Below are positions 1-6,881 of a stretch of 9,382 nt of DNA, one piece after another. Origin of the DNA: JACQQW01 sp964520655 (GTDB lineage Bacteria; Omnitrophota; Gorgyraeia; Zapsychrales; Fredricksoniimonadaceae); assembly GCA_964520655.1 (NCBI GenBank), contig CAZFNI010000035.1, forward strand, positions 1-9,382, given 5' to 3'. The notes beneath the pieces were generated by a model. It was not told the origin of the DNA, did no database searches, and saw only the letters and a program-made list of their open reading frames with translations. The translations under genes and the position numbers were made by a program. Each line of letters starts with the position of its first letter. The stretch's first letter is position 1.

Positions 1-41
1 ACAAACAGCACGAACGCCATGATCAACACGATCCACATCAT
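1..41 (-). CDS. 5' end of a hydrophobic protein (partial, runs off left edge)
   Basis: Only the first 13 codons are inside the window. They read MMWIVLIMAFVLF, the start of a membrane segment or signal peptide. The start is supported by a good Shine-Dalgarno, AAAAGGA at 55-49, 7 nt upstream of the ATG at 41-39; a second ATG follows directly at 38-36. The ribosome site overlaps the stop codon of the preceding TPR glycosyltransferase gene (TAA at 56-54), leaving a 12-nt gap, so it is very likely the next gene of the same operon. The product cannot be named from this much sequence. Confidence 0.6.
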   Translation of the reverse strand, partial: MMWIVLIMAFVLF

Positions 42-53
42 TGTATTGTCCTT

Positions 54-1604
54 TTATTTGATCTGCTGTAAATGCTGCCGGGCCAGACCGAAACCAGGAT
101 CGACCTGCAGCGCTTTCTCAAAATAGGCAACGGCCTCATTCGCCTTACCCGACCGCACAAGCAGCACACCGAGATTATCCCATAATTTGGCGTCGTTCGC
201 ATCCAAGACGATAGCCTGCTCATATTTCTGCCGGGCCAGCGTCCAATGCCCCATGGCCTCAAAACTATGAGCCCAATCAAACAAGATATCCCGTTTGTAA
301 TTCCTTAAGAAATCCTGAGACTTCGCGCCGACGGCTTTGCGTGAATACCCGTCCATGATCGCGTAAGCTTTGGCAAAATGCTCATTGGCCAACACAAAAT
401 CCTTGTTCTGATAGTATGCCCCTGCCAGTAAATACTGACCACGTCCGAAATTCGGCTCATAGGCCGTCATCCGTTCAAACAAAACGACCTCATTCTGCCA
501 ATACTCGTTCTGCACCAGCGTCAAAAAGAAGAAAAATATCATGCACGCGAAAAGCACTCCTTCAGCCCTTCCCCAGCAAAAACGCGCAACAAGCCCGCAC
601 AGGACCAGCATGACACCGATCATGGGCACATACAAAAAATGCTCCATCGTCATGATCAATGAGTATTCATTGACCAGAGGGATGATGTTCAATACCGGAG
701 ACAAGGCTAACAGGAAGAATCCCGCGCCAAACCATATAAAACGGCGATTCAGGACAACTAAACACACCCCCAAGATCATCAGCCCCAGCCACCAGGGCCA
801 ATGGAGGGCCAAGATATCCGTCGACCGGTAATAATGCAGGTCGTAAGGAAAAATAAGCATCCGGATATTCGTCAGTATCACCTGGGCGATACTCAGCAGA
901 CGCAATTTAAGCTCTCCCGGCGAAGCGAGAATATCCGCGATGATATGAGACCCTGTCAGCATCTGACGCAGGCCCAAGAACAGGATGCTGGTCATGGCCA
1001 TTAATCCCCAGGCCAACGCCGGTTTTCGCCCGCGGTACCAGTCGATCAAAACGATCAGCGGAACAACAAAGATCGCCTGCTCTTTGGTCAGCAGCGCCAG
1101 CACAAGCATCAGCGCCGACATGCCCCGGCGGTTCTTTAAATAGAACGTCAAACACAGCAGCACGAAAAATGCCATCAGCAAGTTGGAAACACCCGCAATG
1201 CAGGCCACTGATTCCGTCTGGATGGGATGAACCGTGAATAAAATGGCCGCGGCCCAGGCGATGCTTCGCGTAAACCCGGATAGAACGATCAGACGCATGA
1301 CCAGAGCAGCATTGATGCCGTGCACAATGATATTGAACAAGTGCCACCAGAAAGGATCGAATTTGAAAAAAAGATACTCGATGCGGTACAGCGCCTCCAG
1401 CATGGGGCGGTAATAGACATTCGCGTCCAGGATATTGGCCGCCGGCGCAAAAAAGACCTGGAACAAGCCGCCTAGATCACCAATGTGAGGGTTCTGCAGG
1501 ATGAAAACAGCTTCATCATGAACGAACGGATGTGATAATGTATTGAGGTAAGCGCAGACAGACAGGGCAACAAAGAATAAATATGGCCCCAGGGCGGGCA
1601 TCAT
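54..1604 (-). CDS. TMTC-like GT-C membrane glycosyltransferase with C-terminal TPR repeats
   Basis: This is a 516-residue polytopic membrane protein followed by TPRs. The N-terminal half has many hydrophobic helices (about 5-20, 94-108, 114-128, 138-155, 163-189, 198-212, 268-285, 291-309, 325-341, 349-364). It also has motifs seen in TMTC/PMT-type GT-C enzymes: an acidic pair in the first loop (HDE at 29-31), HPIQTESV at 126-133, KEQA at 174-177 and EHFLYVP at 321-327. The C-terminus carries about three TPR units (387-420, 443-468, 473-506; for example LWDNLGVLL and AVAYFEKALQVDP). The expected role is transfer of a sugar from a polyprenyl-phosphate donor on the outer face of the inner membrane, with the TPRs binding a protein partner; acceptor and sugar are unknown. 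I place the start at ATG 1604, which overlaps the HPt stop as ATGA with AGGAG 11 nt upstream. A GTG at 1616 in the same frame would add four residues. Activity is inferred from family resemblance only. Confidence 0.75.
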   Translation of the reverse strand: MMPALGPYLFFVALSVCAYLNTLSHPFVHDEAVFILQNPHIGDLGGLFQVFFAPAANILDANVYYRPMLEALYRIEYLFFKFDPFWWHLFNIIVHGINAALVMRLIVLSGFTRSIAWAAAILFTVHPIQTESVACIAGVSNLLMAFFVLLCLTFYLKNRRGMSALMLVLALLTKEQAIFVVPLIVLIDWYRGRKPALAWGLMAMTSILFLGLRQMLTGSHIIADILASPGELKLRLLSIAQVILTNIRMLIFPYDLHYYRSTDILALHWPWWLGLMILGVCLVVLNRRFIWFGAGFFLLALSPVLNIIPLVNEYSLIMTMEHFLYVPMIGVMLVLCGLVARFCWGRAEGVLFACMIFFFFLTLVQNEYWQNEVVLFERMTAYEPNFGRGQYLLAGAYYQNKDFVLANEHFAKAYAIMDGYSRKAVGAKSQDFLRNYKRDILFDWAHSFEAMGHWTLARQKYEQAIVLDANDAKLWDNLGVLLVRSGKANEAVAYFEKALQVDPGFGLARQHLQQIK

Positions 1605-1957
1605 CCTCCGCCCCACTCCTTTTTAAGCTCAACGGCCCTGCCCTGGACTTGGGCGAACTGCACATCGATCTTTTTGACCAGTTCTTCCATGCCGTCGGTG
1701 GTGCCGGACTTCGCCAGCTGCTCCAACGCCAGACATGAACCGTAGATCAATTTCGCCGAGATATTCCCGGAAGCGCCTTTCATGGAATGCGCTACTTCCT
1801 TGATCTTGACGATATCTTTGGCTGTGATCGCATCGGACAAAGCCTGACGCTTCTTGACAAAATCGCCCTGATAAATATCAAAGAGTTCCAGCAGCAACTC
1901 TTTATCGTCCTGTACGCGTTCCATGACTTCTTTTAGATCGATGATATCTGTTTCCAT
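1601..1957 (-). CDS. HPt (histidine phosphotransfer) domain protein
   Basis: This 118-residue protein is a stand-alone HPt domain, an all-helical phosphocarrier. The signature is VAHSMKGASGNISA, with the phospho-accepting His at residue 57 followed by the conserved Lys60 and Gly61 (HxxKG). The first helix region (LLLELFDIYQGDFVKK, 21-36) is typical of the family, and 118 residues is the usual length. It lies 20 nt downstream of the hybrid kinase gene and has a strong ribosome site (GAGGGAG at 1969-1963, 5 nt before the ATG). It most likely takes phosphate from the kinase receiver domain and hands it to a response regulator in the cytoplasm. No response regulator is in the window. The stop codon overlaps the start of the TPR glycosyltransferase gene as ATGA. 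Confidence 0.9.
   Translation of the reverse strand: METDIIDLKEVMERVQDDKELLLELFDIYQGDFVKKRQALSDAITAKDIVKIKEVAHSMKGASGNISAKLIYGSCLALEQLAKSGTTDGMEELVKKIDVQFAQVQGRAVELKKEWGGG
1616..1620 (-). promoter_or_regulatory. ribosome binding site that favours ATG 1604
   Basis: AGGAG at 1620-1616 lies 11 nt before the ATG at 1604, inside the 3' end of the HPt gene. The GTG at 1616 has its own first base inside this site, so it is the less likely start. GGAGG at 1609-1605 abuts the ATG and is too close to serve it. Confidence 0.4.
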
Positions 1958-1977
1958 TTCTACTCCCTCATTAAGAT

Positions 1978-3570
1978 TTACCCCTGACGCTGGGATACCA
2001 AGTTGACAATTTCATTATACAGCACGCTGCGGTCGAAAGGTTTGGACACATACCCGTCCATCCCTTCGGAAATATAGCGTTCACGGTCGCCGGCCATGGC
2101 ATTGGCAGTCATGGCGATGATGGGGATATGCATCCCGGTCTGCTTTTCTTCCCGGCGGATCACATGGGTCGTTTCAATGCCGTTTAACTCAGGCATGGAA
2201 TCATCCATCAGGATCACATCAAAGGCCTGTTTGGCGATGATGTCCAGAACTTCCTGGCCATTGTTGACCGCGGTGACCTTCCAGCCGAATTTCTCCACCG
2301 CTTTAACAGCGATGCGCTGATTGACAGGATCGTCTTCAGCTAGCAAAATACGCAAATTCTGCAATGTTTCCGGTAATAACCCGATCCCCTGCAGTTCATC
2401 ACGGATATTGTGCGGATGTTTCATCAACAATTCGGGGTTGACCAAGAAAATGATCTTGAAACGGAACGTGCTGCCGACGCCTTCCGTACTCTCAACGACA
2501 ATGGAGCCGCGCATCATCTCAACCAACTTCTTGCAGATAGCCAGCCCCAGCCCCGTGCCCCCGTAACGCCGGGCCGTGGTATTGTGCGCTTCTGTAAAAA
2601 CATCAAAAATGTTCGGTAAATTCTTAGCCGGGATGCCGATCCCCTGGTCAATGACCTCAAAACAGACCATGCAGTCTTTATCACGCAGCGATTCCACCCT
2701 TACATTGACCGTGACCCGGCCTTTGTTGGTGAACTTGACCGCATTGCTGATGATATTGACCAGCACCTGCCTTAAACGCACCGGGTCGCCCATCATCAAC
2801 TTGGGAAGCTTAGGATCGATCTCCCAGACAAGATCAATATTCTTATTGCGGGCCAAGACGGACAATGCCTTACAAATATTCTTCACAATGTCCGTTACGT
2901 TGATCTCGACTTCTTCGATGACGACCTTGCCCGCCTGAGCACGGGACAGGTCCAGGATGTCATTGATCAATGAGAGTAGATTATCCGCCGCGTCCTTGGC
3001 CACCTTGATATTGTCTTTCTGCTCTTCTGTTAACGACGTATCCAGCGTCATGTCCAGCATACCAATGATGGCGTTCATCGGCGTACGCACCTCATGGGAC
3101 ATTTTAGCCAAAAAAACGCTCTTGGCCTGATTGGCTTCTTCCGCGGACAATTTGGCCTGCAGCAGCTGTTCTTCAAATATTTTCTGACGGGAAAGGTCGC
3201 GCAGGATACCGATCGCGCCGACGATCTGACCACGGGGATCCTTAAGCACGGTGATCGACGCGCTGACATCTAAAACAGAGCCGTCCTTACGGATGATCTT
3301 GGTCTGAATGTCCGAAAGCCAGCCGGTCTTGCGGATATTCAAGCCCCGCATGCGCTGCCACTCATCGATCGGGTATAATTCTTTGACGGATTTATTGAAC
3401 AGATCGCTCTTGCTCATACCCAACAGCTTTTCTGCCATCGGGTTCCAGGCGACAATGCGCTCTTCTTTGTCGGTGACGGTGATCGCTTCAGGGGAATGCT
3501 CGAAGACGATCTTAAAGATCTCTTTTGATTCTTTCAATGCTTGTTCCAGATAATCTAATTTCTTTTTCAT
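1978..3570 (-). CDS. hybrid sensor histidine kinase (PAS-HisKA-HATPase-REC), cytoplasmic
   Basis: This 530-residue hybrid kinase shows, in order: a short coiled N-terminus, a PAS/PAC sensor domain (about 16-130), a helical linker, a HisKA dimerisation domain with the phospho-His at 159 (FLAKMSHEVRTPMNAIIG), and a HATPase_c domain. The HATPase_c has its N box around Asn276 (NIISNAVKFTNKG), G1 box DQGIG (308-312) and G2 box GGTGLGL (337-343). A receiver domain (about 406-526) follows, with acidic pocket EDD 412-414, phospho-Asp456 (ILMDDSMPELNG), Thr488 and Lys510. All catalytic residues are present, so it should autophosphorylate and pass phosphate from H159 to D456. No membrane segment is visible; the signal would be intracellular and read by the PAS domain, ligand unknown. 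The ATG lies 2 nt after the M48 protease stop, with no clear Shine-Dalgarno, so translation is probably coupled. The HPt gene downstream supplies the next relay step. Confidence 0.95.
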   Translation of the reverse strand: MKKKLDYLEQALKESKEIFKIVFEHSPEAITVTDKEERIVAWNPMAEKLLGMSKSDLFNKSVKELYPIDEWQRMRGLNIRKTGWLSDIQTKIIRKDGSVLDVSASITVLKDPRGQIVGAIGILRDLSRQKIFEEQLLQAKLSAEEANQAKSVFLAKMSHEVRTPMNAIIGMLDMTLDTSLTEEQKDNIKVAKDAADNLLSLINDILDLSRAQAGKVVIEEVEINVTDIVKNICKALSVLARNKNIDLVWEIDPKLPKLMMGDPVRLRQVLVNIISNAVKFTNKGRVTVNVRVESLRDKDCMVCFEVIDQGIGIPAKNLPNIFDVFTEAHNTTARRYGGTGLGLAICKKLVEMMRGSIVVESTEGVGSTFRFKIIFLVNPELLMKHPHNIRDELQGIGLLPETLQNLRILLAEDDPVNQRIAVKAVEKFGWKVTAVNNGQEVLDIIAKQAFDVILMDDSMPELNGIETTHVIRREEKQTGMHIPIIAMTANAMAGDRERYISEGMDGYVSKPFDRSVLYNEIVNLVSQRQG

Positions 3571-3572
3571 GA

Positions 3573-4373
3573 TCAGTATTTAGATTTAACGTCCTTGATG
3601 TCGGTCTCCACGCGTGTGATCCTGTCTTTAACGAACGGATGCGTGCGGAAGATCAGTGGAACCTGTTTTTTATCTGTTGTCTCAAGCACACGAAACACAC
3701 CAATCATAGCATTTAAATCATAACCAGACAAATACAGATATTTAATTCCTAAACGGTCCGCTTCATACTCATCCTGACGCCCATAACCCGACATGGCCAG
3801 CTGCATCAAACCGTCAGACCCCATGGACGCAATAGTACTAAGGCCGGGGACCTTAAACGAAACAAGCCGAAAAACCACATTGCGCACAACGTCGTAGCCC
3901 ATGGCCGCCTGGAATTTCTTGATCGTATGCTTGGCGGCAGCATGTCCGATCTCATGGGCCAGAACTGCGGCGATCTGATCATCGCTGGTGAGTTTCTCGA
4001 ACAAGCCGGTATAACAAAAAATATAACCGCCTGGCACCGTGAACGCATTGACATCCTTGGAATCGATCAGATAAAAATGATACGCAATGTCCTGGCGGTC
4101 GCAAACCCTGGCAAGCCGCTTGCCGATACGGTCTAAACGCCGGCTGGCTTCTATGTCAGGGCAGATCTTGTTCTTAGAAAGGATCTCTTTGCTGATCTTT
4201 TTTCCCATCGCCACTTCCGACGATGTGGAGACAAAGATCATTTCGCTGCGGCCGGTCGCGGTATTATATGTGGCGCAGCCGCCTGCCCCAAGCCCCCAAA
4301 CAAGAACACAGAGGGCCCGCGGGATCAGCGTTCGAATTTGACGACATGCTGCCACCAGGCGTGGCTGTCCCAT
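3573..4373 (-). CDS. M48 family zinc metalloprotease, probable lipoprotein (LoiP/Oma1-like)
   Basis: Numbered from the ATG at 4373, the protein has 266 residues. A basic N-terminus and a hydrophobic stretch (ALCVLVWGLGAGG) end at Cys33, suggesting lipoprotein export; the lipobox (AGGC) is not the classical LAGC, so this is moderate evidence. The peptidase domain has the zinc motif HEIGH at 140-144 (His140 and His144 ligands, Glu141 catalytic) and the distal ligand Glu204 in EYEADRLG. A C-terminal THPFVKDRI stretch is typical of M48 peptidases. The length matches small single-domain members such as E. coli LoiP. The likely role is degradation or quality control of envelope proteins. The start is uncertain: ATG 4391, ATG 4373 and GTG 4355 are in frame and none has a strong ribosome site. 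From 4373 the gene overlaps the HD gene by 49 nt. It is followed after 2 nt by the hybrid kinase. Confidence 0.9.
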   Translation of the reverse strand: MGQPRLVAACRQIRTLIPRALCVLVWGLGAGGCATYNTATGRSEMIFVSTSSEVAMGKKISKEILSKNKICPDIEASRRLDRIGKRLARVCDRQDIAYHFYLIDSKDVNAFTVPGGYIFCYTGLFEKLTSDDQIAAVLAHEIGHAAAKHTIKKFQAAMGYDVVRNVVFRLVSFKVPGLSTIASMGSDGLMQLAMSGYGRQDEYEADRLGIKYLYLSGYDLNAMIGVFRVLETTDKKQVPLIFRTHPFVKDRITRVETDIKDVKSKY

Positions 4374-4933
4374 TGTTTGACTTTTGCCCATAGCTCTTTG
4401 GCGGTTTTTGTCTTTAAGTGTGCCGGCGCTCTCTGAAAGAATGTTTTTGCGACGGGATAGCCATTATCCAGATATTCTTTGGCCTGCAGCAAACATTCCA
4501 GAATGTCGGCGTCGCGCGTCACAATACTTTCTTTGGTGCGCTGCGCGTCATAGCGTCCGCGCAATGCCGACAGCTCGCGGGCTACTTTTTCATCAAGTAA
4601 TTTGATCTGGTCCTGGAAAACTTTTTTCTCGGCATCACGGAACTCGATGTAATAATGCCCCATTTTGTGCAGATCATTGATGCGCGCCTCGTGGATATCA
4701 TTGAAGAGCGCCATCACGACCGACTGATACGGGTCCGCATCTTCCTGGATCGCGATGTAGAAGGCGATGACCGCGCAACGGAAACAATGCTCCGCTACCG
4801 ATTCAGGGTTCTCAATACCAGCGACCCACCAGCCGCTGCGCTTGACGCGTTTAAGCAGCCCTGCTTCCGCAAAAAAATTAAGCGCGCTGACGGAGCGCTT
4901 CGACACAGAAGACCGCGGTTGCGTGCGAGACAT
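4325..4933 (-). CDS. HD-domain (HD_3, YfbR/HDDC2-like) phosphohydrolase-like protein with an altered HD dyad
   Basis: The 202-residue protein (numbered from ATG 4933) aligns by eye with the HD_3 group, whose studied members include 5'-deoxynucleotidases. Landmarks are NPESVAEHCFR with the first metal-ligand His49, MALFNDIHEARINDL where the HD dyad should be, and RDADILE with the distal Asp143. The dyad reads Asn78-Asp79: the codon at 4702-4700 is AAT where CAT or CAC is expected. The Gly of the usual GD that follows is also Asn. Three of the expected ligands remain. The enzyme could be inactive, or have an altered metal site; the substrate is unknown. Start choice: ATG 4933 has AAAGGA 9 nt upstream, whereas ATG 4951 has no ribosome site. 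The gene overlaps the methyltransferase upstream by 56 nt and the protease downstream by 49 nt. Confidence 0.8.
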   Translation of the reverse strand: MSRTQPRSSVSKRSVSALNFFAEAGLLKRVKRSGWWVAGIENPESVAEHCFRCAVIAFYIAIQEDADPYQSVVMALFNDIHEARINDLHKMGHYYIEFRDAEKKVFQDQIKLLDEKVARELSALRGRYDAQRTKESIVTRDADILECLLQAKEYLDNGYPVAKTFFQRAPAHLKTKTAKELWAKVKQWDSHAWWQHVVKFER

Positions 4934-5594
4934 TAAGCGACATCCTTTCATGTTTCATGGGGATCGTGACCTCACAATCCATTTTTTTGCGGATGACTTC
5001 CCGGACGCCTTTGGCTTCCGACCCGAATACTAACCCCAACGGTGATCTGAACTTGACCTCATATAAGGACACCGCATGATTGATCGCGGTCCCCGCGATC
5101 CAGTAACCCGCCTCCTGGGCCTTGGTGATGGCATTGGCCAGATTCGATACGCGAGCAATGCTCAAGAAATTCTCCCCGCCGCAGGCGACCCGCAGCACCG
5201 CCTCGGTGACCCCGACGGCTTCGCTGGTGGGCAGCACGATATCAAATTCTCCCAATGACCCGGCACAACGGACAATGCCGCCCAGATTCTGGGGATCGGT
5301 GATGTTATCGAGAAAAATAATGATACGGTTCTTCTTTAAGGCATTCTCCAGCATTTCATTGAAATCTGTATATTGAAAATCTTCGATCTCGGCCAAGATC
5401 CCCTGGGTGCTGGTGCTGTTGGCATATTTCTGGATCTTTGTATACGGGACGACCTGGACGGGGATCTTGTGCTGGTGACATTTTTTCATCACATAATCCG
5501 ACTCCAAATGCCCCTCTTCAATAAGGAGACGGCGGATGGATTTGGGATTACTTTTAATGCGCTCGAGAACAGGGTTTTTGCCGAATAATTTCAT
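4878..5594 (-). CDS. rlmB: TrmH/SpoU family RNA 2'-O-methyltransferase (RlmB-like)
   Basis: The protein has 238 residues, the usual length for RlmB/TrmH-type enzymes. An N-terminal substrate-binding domain (about 1-75, starting LFGKNPVLE, with STSTQGILAEI near 60-70) precedes the knotted SPOUT catalytic domain. The three SpoU motifs are present: motif 1 DNITDPQNLGGIVRCA (Asn103, Arg109), motif 2 LGLVFGSEAKGV (Glu193) and motif 3 IPMKHERMSLNVSHA (Ser219, Leu220, Asn221). It should transfer a methyl group from S-adenosylmethionine to a ribose 2'-OH. The N-terminal domain suggests a 23S rRNA site such as Gm2251, but the exact target cannot be read from sequence, so the symbol is tentative. Its start overlaps the GT2 stop as ATGA. 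A housekeeping RNA enzyme inside a sugar and signalling operon is a curiosity of the neighbourhood. Confidence 0.88.
   Translation of the reverse strand: MKLFGKNPVLERIKSNPKSIRRLLIEEGHLESDYVMKKCHQHKIPVQVVPYTKIQKYANSTSTQGILAEIEDFQYTDFNEMLENALKKNRIIIFLDNITDPQNLGGIVRCAGSLGEFDIVLPTSEAVGVTEAVLRVACGGENFLSIARVSNLANAITKAQEAGYWIAGTAINHAVSLYEVKFRSPLGLVFGSEAKGVREVIRKKMDCEVTIPMKHERMSLNVSHATAVFCVEALRQRA
4943..4948 (-). promoter_or_regulatory. ribosome binding site for the HD-domain gene
   Basis: AAAGGA lies 9 nt before the ATG at 4933 and inside the 3' coding part of the methyltransferase gene. It decides in favour of 4933 over the in-frame ATG at 4951, which overlaps this very site. Confidence 0.5.
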
Positions 5595-6328
5595 TTCTTT
5601 ATACCTAATTTTAAATAGAACAACGGTTTAAGGATGCTCCACCAGCTTAAGAACGGGATCATTTTGGTATACCCCCCCATGGTCTTGGGCGGGTAGATCT
5701 TGGTCACGAAGACCTCTTTATATTTTAATTTAAGTGTCGCTGCTTTCCACAAAATATACGGCTCTAGTTCATAGGTGTTTAACCATTCCTGGTCCAAATT
5801 GATGCGCGGGTCGTTAAAGATGGACAATTTGATGGCGCGGAAACCATTGGTCGTATCCGTCACTTTCCTGCCCGTCAACAGCGAGAACACGAACGGATGA
5901 AGGCGCGTGGCCAGCTTGCGGTAAAAAGGCATATCCCCACCGGAGCCGACCTTGCCTAAATAGCGCGACCCCTGGATGATATCAAACCCTTCATCAACGA
6001 TAGGGGACAACAGCAGCGGGATCTCCTGCGGGTTATCCTTATCATTGCCCGCCATGATGACAATGATCTGATAACCGTTGTCCTTCGCATGCACAATAGC
6101 CGTGCGTATCGCCGCCCCCACCCCCATCCTTTTCATATGCCGGATCGTCTTAACCCCTTTTCCCGCAAAAGAGGCGATCACATCGCTTGTGCCGTCATCA
6201 GACCCGTCGTCGATGACCATATAATCCACTTTGCCGTACGCGCGGCTGGCTCGAAAGCGGTTGATGACATTAACGATCTTGATCTTTTCGTTATAGGCAA
6301 TGGGGCAAACAAGGATCTTGGAGTCCAT
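5591..6328 (-). CDS. family 2 glycosyltransferase (DPM1-like, soluble)
   Basis: This is a 245-residue GT-A fold enzyme without membrane segments. The nucleotide-sugar site shows IDDGSDDGT (39-47). The position of the second acidic motif reads MAGNDKDNP (92-100), with Asp96 and Asp98 as the likely metal ligands. Further landmarks are QGSRYL (119-124) and DTTNGFRA (158-165). This pattern is close to polyprenyl-phosphate sugar synthases, so the product may be a polyprenyl-phosphate-linked sugar made at the inner face of the membrane; donor and acceptor are not determined. The gene follows the acetyltransferase after 1 nt (TAA, T, ATG) and has no Shine-Dalgarno, so it is probably translated by coupling. 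Its stop overlaps the methyltransferase start. The context with WbpB- and WbpD-like genes points to cell-surface polysaccharide or glycoconjugate synthesis. Confidence 0.88.
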   Translation of the reverse strand: MDSKILVCPIAYNEKIKIVNVINRFRASRAYGKVDYMVIDDGSDDGTSDVIASFAGKGVKTIRHMKRMGVGAAIRTAIVHAKDNGYQIIVIMAGNDKDNPQEIPLLLSPIVDEGFDIIQGSRYLGKVGSGGDMPFYRKLATRLHPFVFSLLTGRKVTDTTNGFRAIKLSIFNDPRINLDQEWLNTYELEPYILWKAATLKLKYKEVFVTKIYPPKTMGGYTKMIPFLSWWSILKPLFYLKLGIKK

Positions 6329-6329
6329 A

Positions 6330-6881
6330 TTAAAGCGCAGCCAGGGTATTGTTAACCAACTGGTATTGTGATCCGCAGGAACAACTCAATCCTGCGTTTA
6401 ATTTGCGGCCGCAACGGCAGGCATATCCAACCACCTTCGCAGGATTCCCGACGACCAAAGCATAGGGAGGAACATCTTTAGTGACAACACTGCCAGCACC
6501 GATAAAGGCGTATGTGCCGATGGTCAATCCGCACATGATCGTGGCATTGGCGCCAACCGTGGCACCCTTTTGGACGATCGTTTTTTCCAGGACCCAGTCT
6601 TTGCGTTTGCTGCGGGGAAGCCGATCATTGATGAACACCGCGCCCGCTCCGACAAACACACCATCTTGTAATGTTATGCCGTCCCAGACACACACATTGT
6701 TTTTGAGTGTCACCTGGCTGCCGATAGACGCTCCTTTTTCCACAAAACATCCATCGCAAATATTGCAATCCTCTCCGATCGTCGCACCGTCCTGAACGTT
6801 GGAATAAGCCCAGATACGTGTCATTGCACCAATCTTAGCTCCGGGGGACACCAATGCTTTTTCATGGGCTTTAAAACTCAT
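6330..6881 (-). CDS. left-handed beta-helix N-acetyltransferase (WbpD-like) with a cysteine-rich tail
   Basis: The 183-residue protein is a hexapeptide-repeat acyltransferase: imperfect I-G-x-x-x-x repeats run from about 10 to 135 (for example ATIGEDCNICDG, ATVGANATIMCG, AFIGAGSVVTKDVPPYALVVGNPAKVVG). The loop VFINDRLPRSKR (82-93) resembles WbpD, which acetylates UDP-2-acetamido-3-amino-2,3-dideoxyglucuronate with acetyl-CoA. The C-terminus adds a short tail with Cys155, Cys157, Cys167 and Cys169 (CRCG ... CSCG), which could bind zinc. It overlaps the upstream dehydrogenase as ATGA, a pairing known from O-antigen loci (WbpB with WbpD). The aminotransferase (WbpE-type) that should act between them is not in this window. 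Acetyltransferase function is well supported; the precise sugar is inferred. Confidence 0.88.
   Translation of the reverse strand: MSFKAHEKALVSPGAKIGAMTRIWAYSNVQDGATIGEDCNICDGCFVEKGASIGSQVTLKNNVCVWDGITLQDGVFVGAGAVFINDRLPRSKRKDWVLEKTIVQKGATVGANATIMCGLTIGTYAFIGAGSVVTKDVPPYALVVGNPAKVVGYACRCGRKLNAGLSCSCGSQYQLVNNTLAAL

Noticed and set aside
907..1347. Minus-strand open frame of 146 codons inside the TPR glycosyltransferase gene
   Set aside because: It is out of frame with a clear membrane protein with family motifs; a frame shadow.
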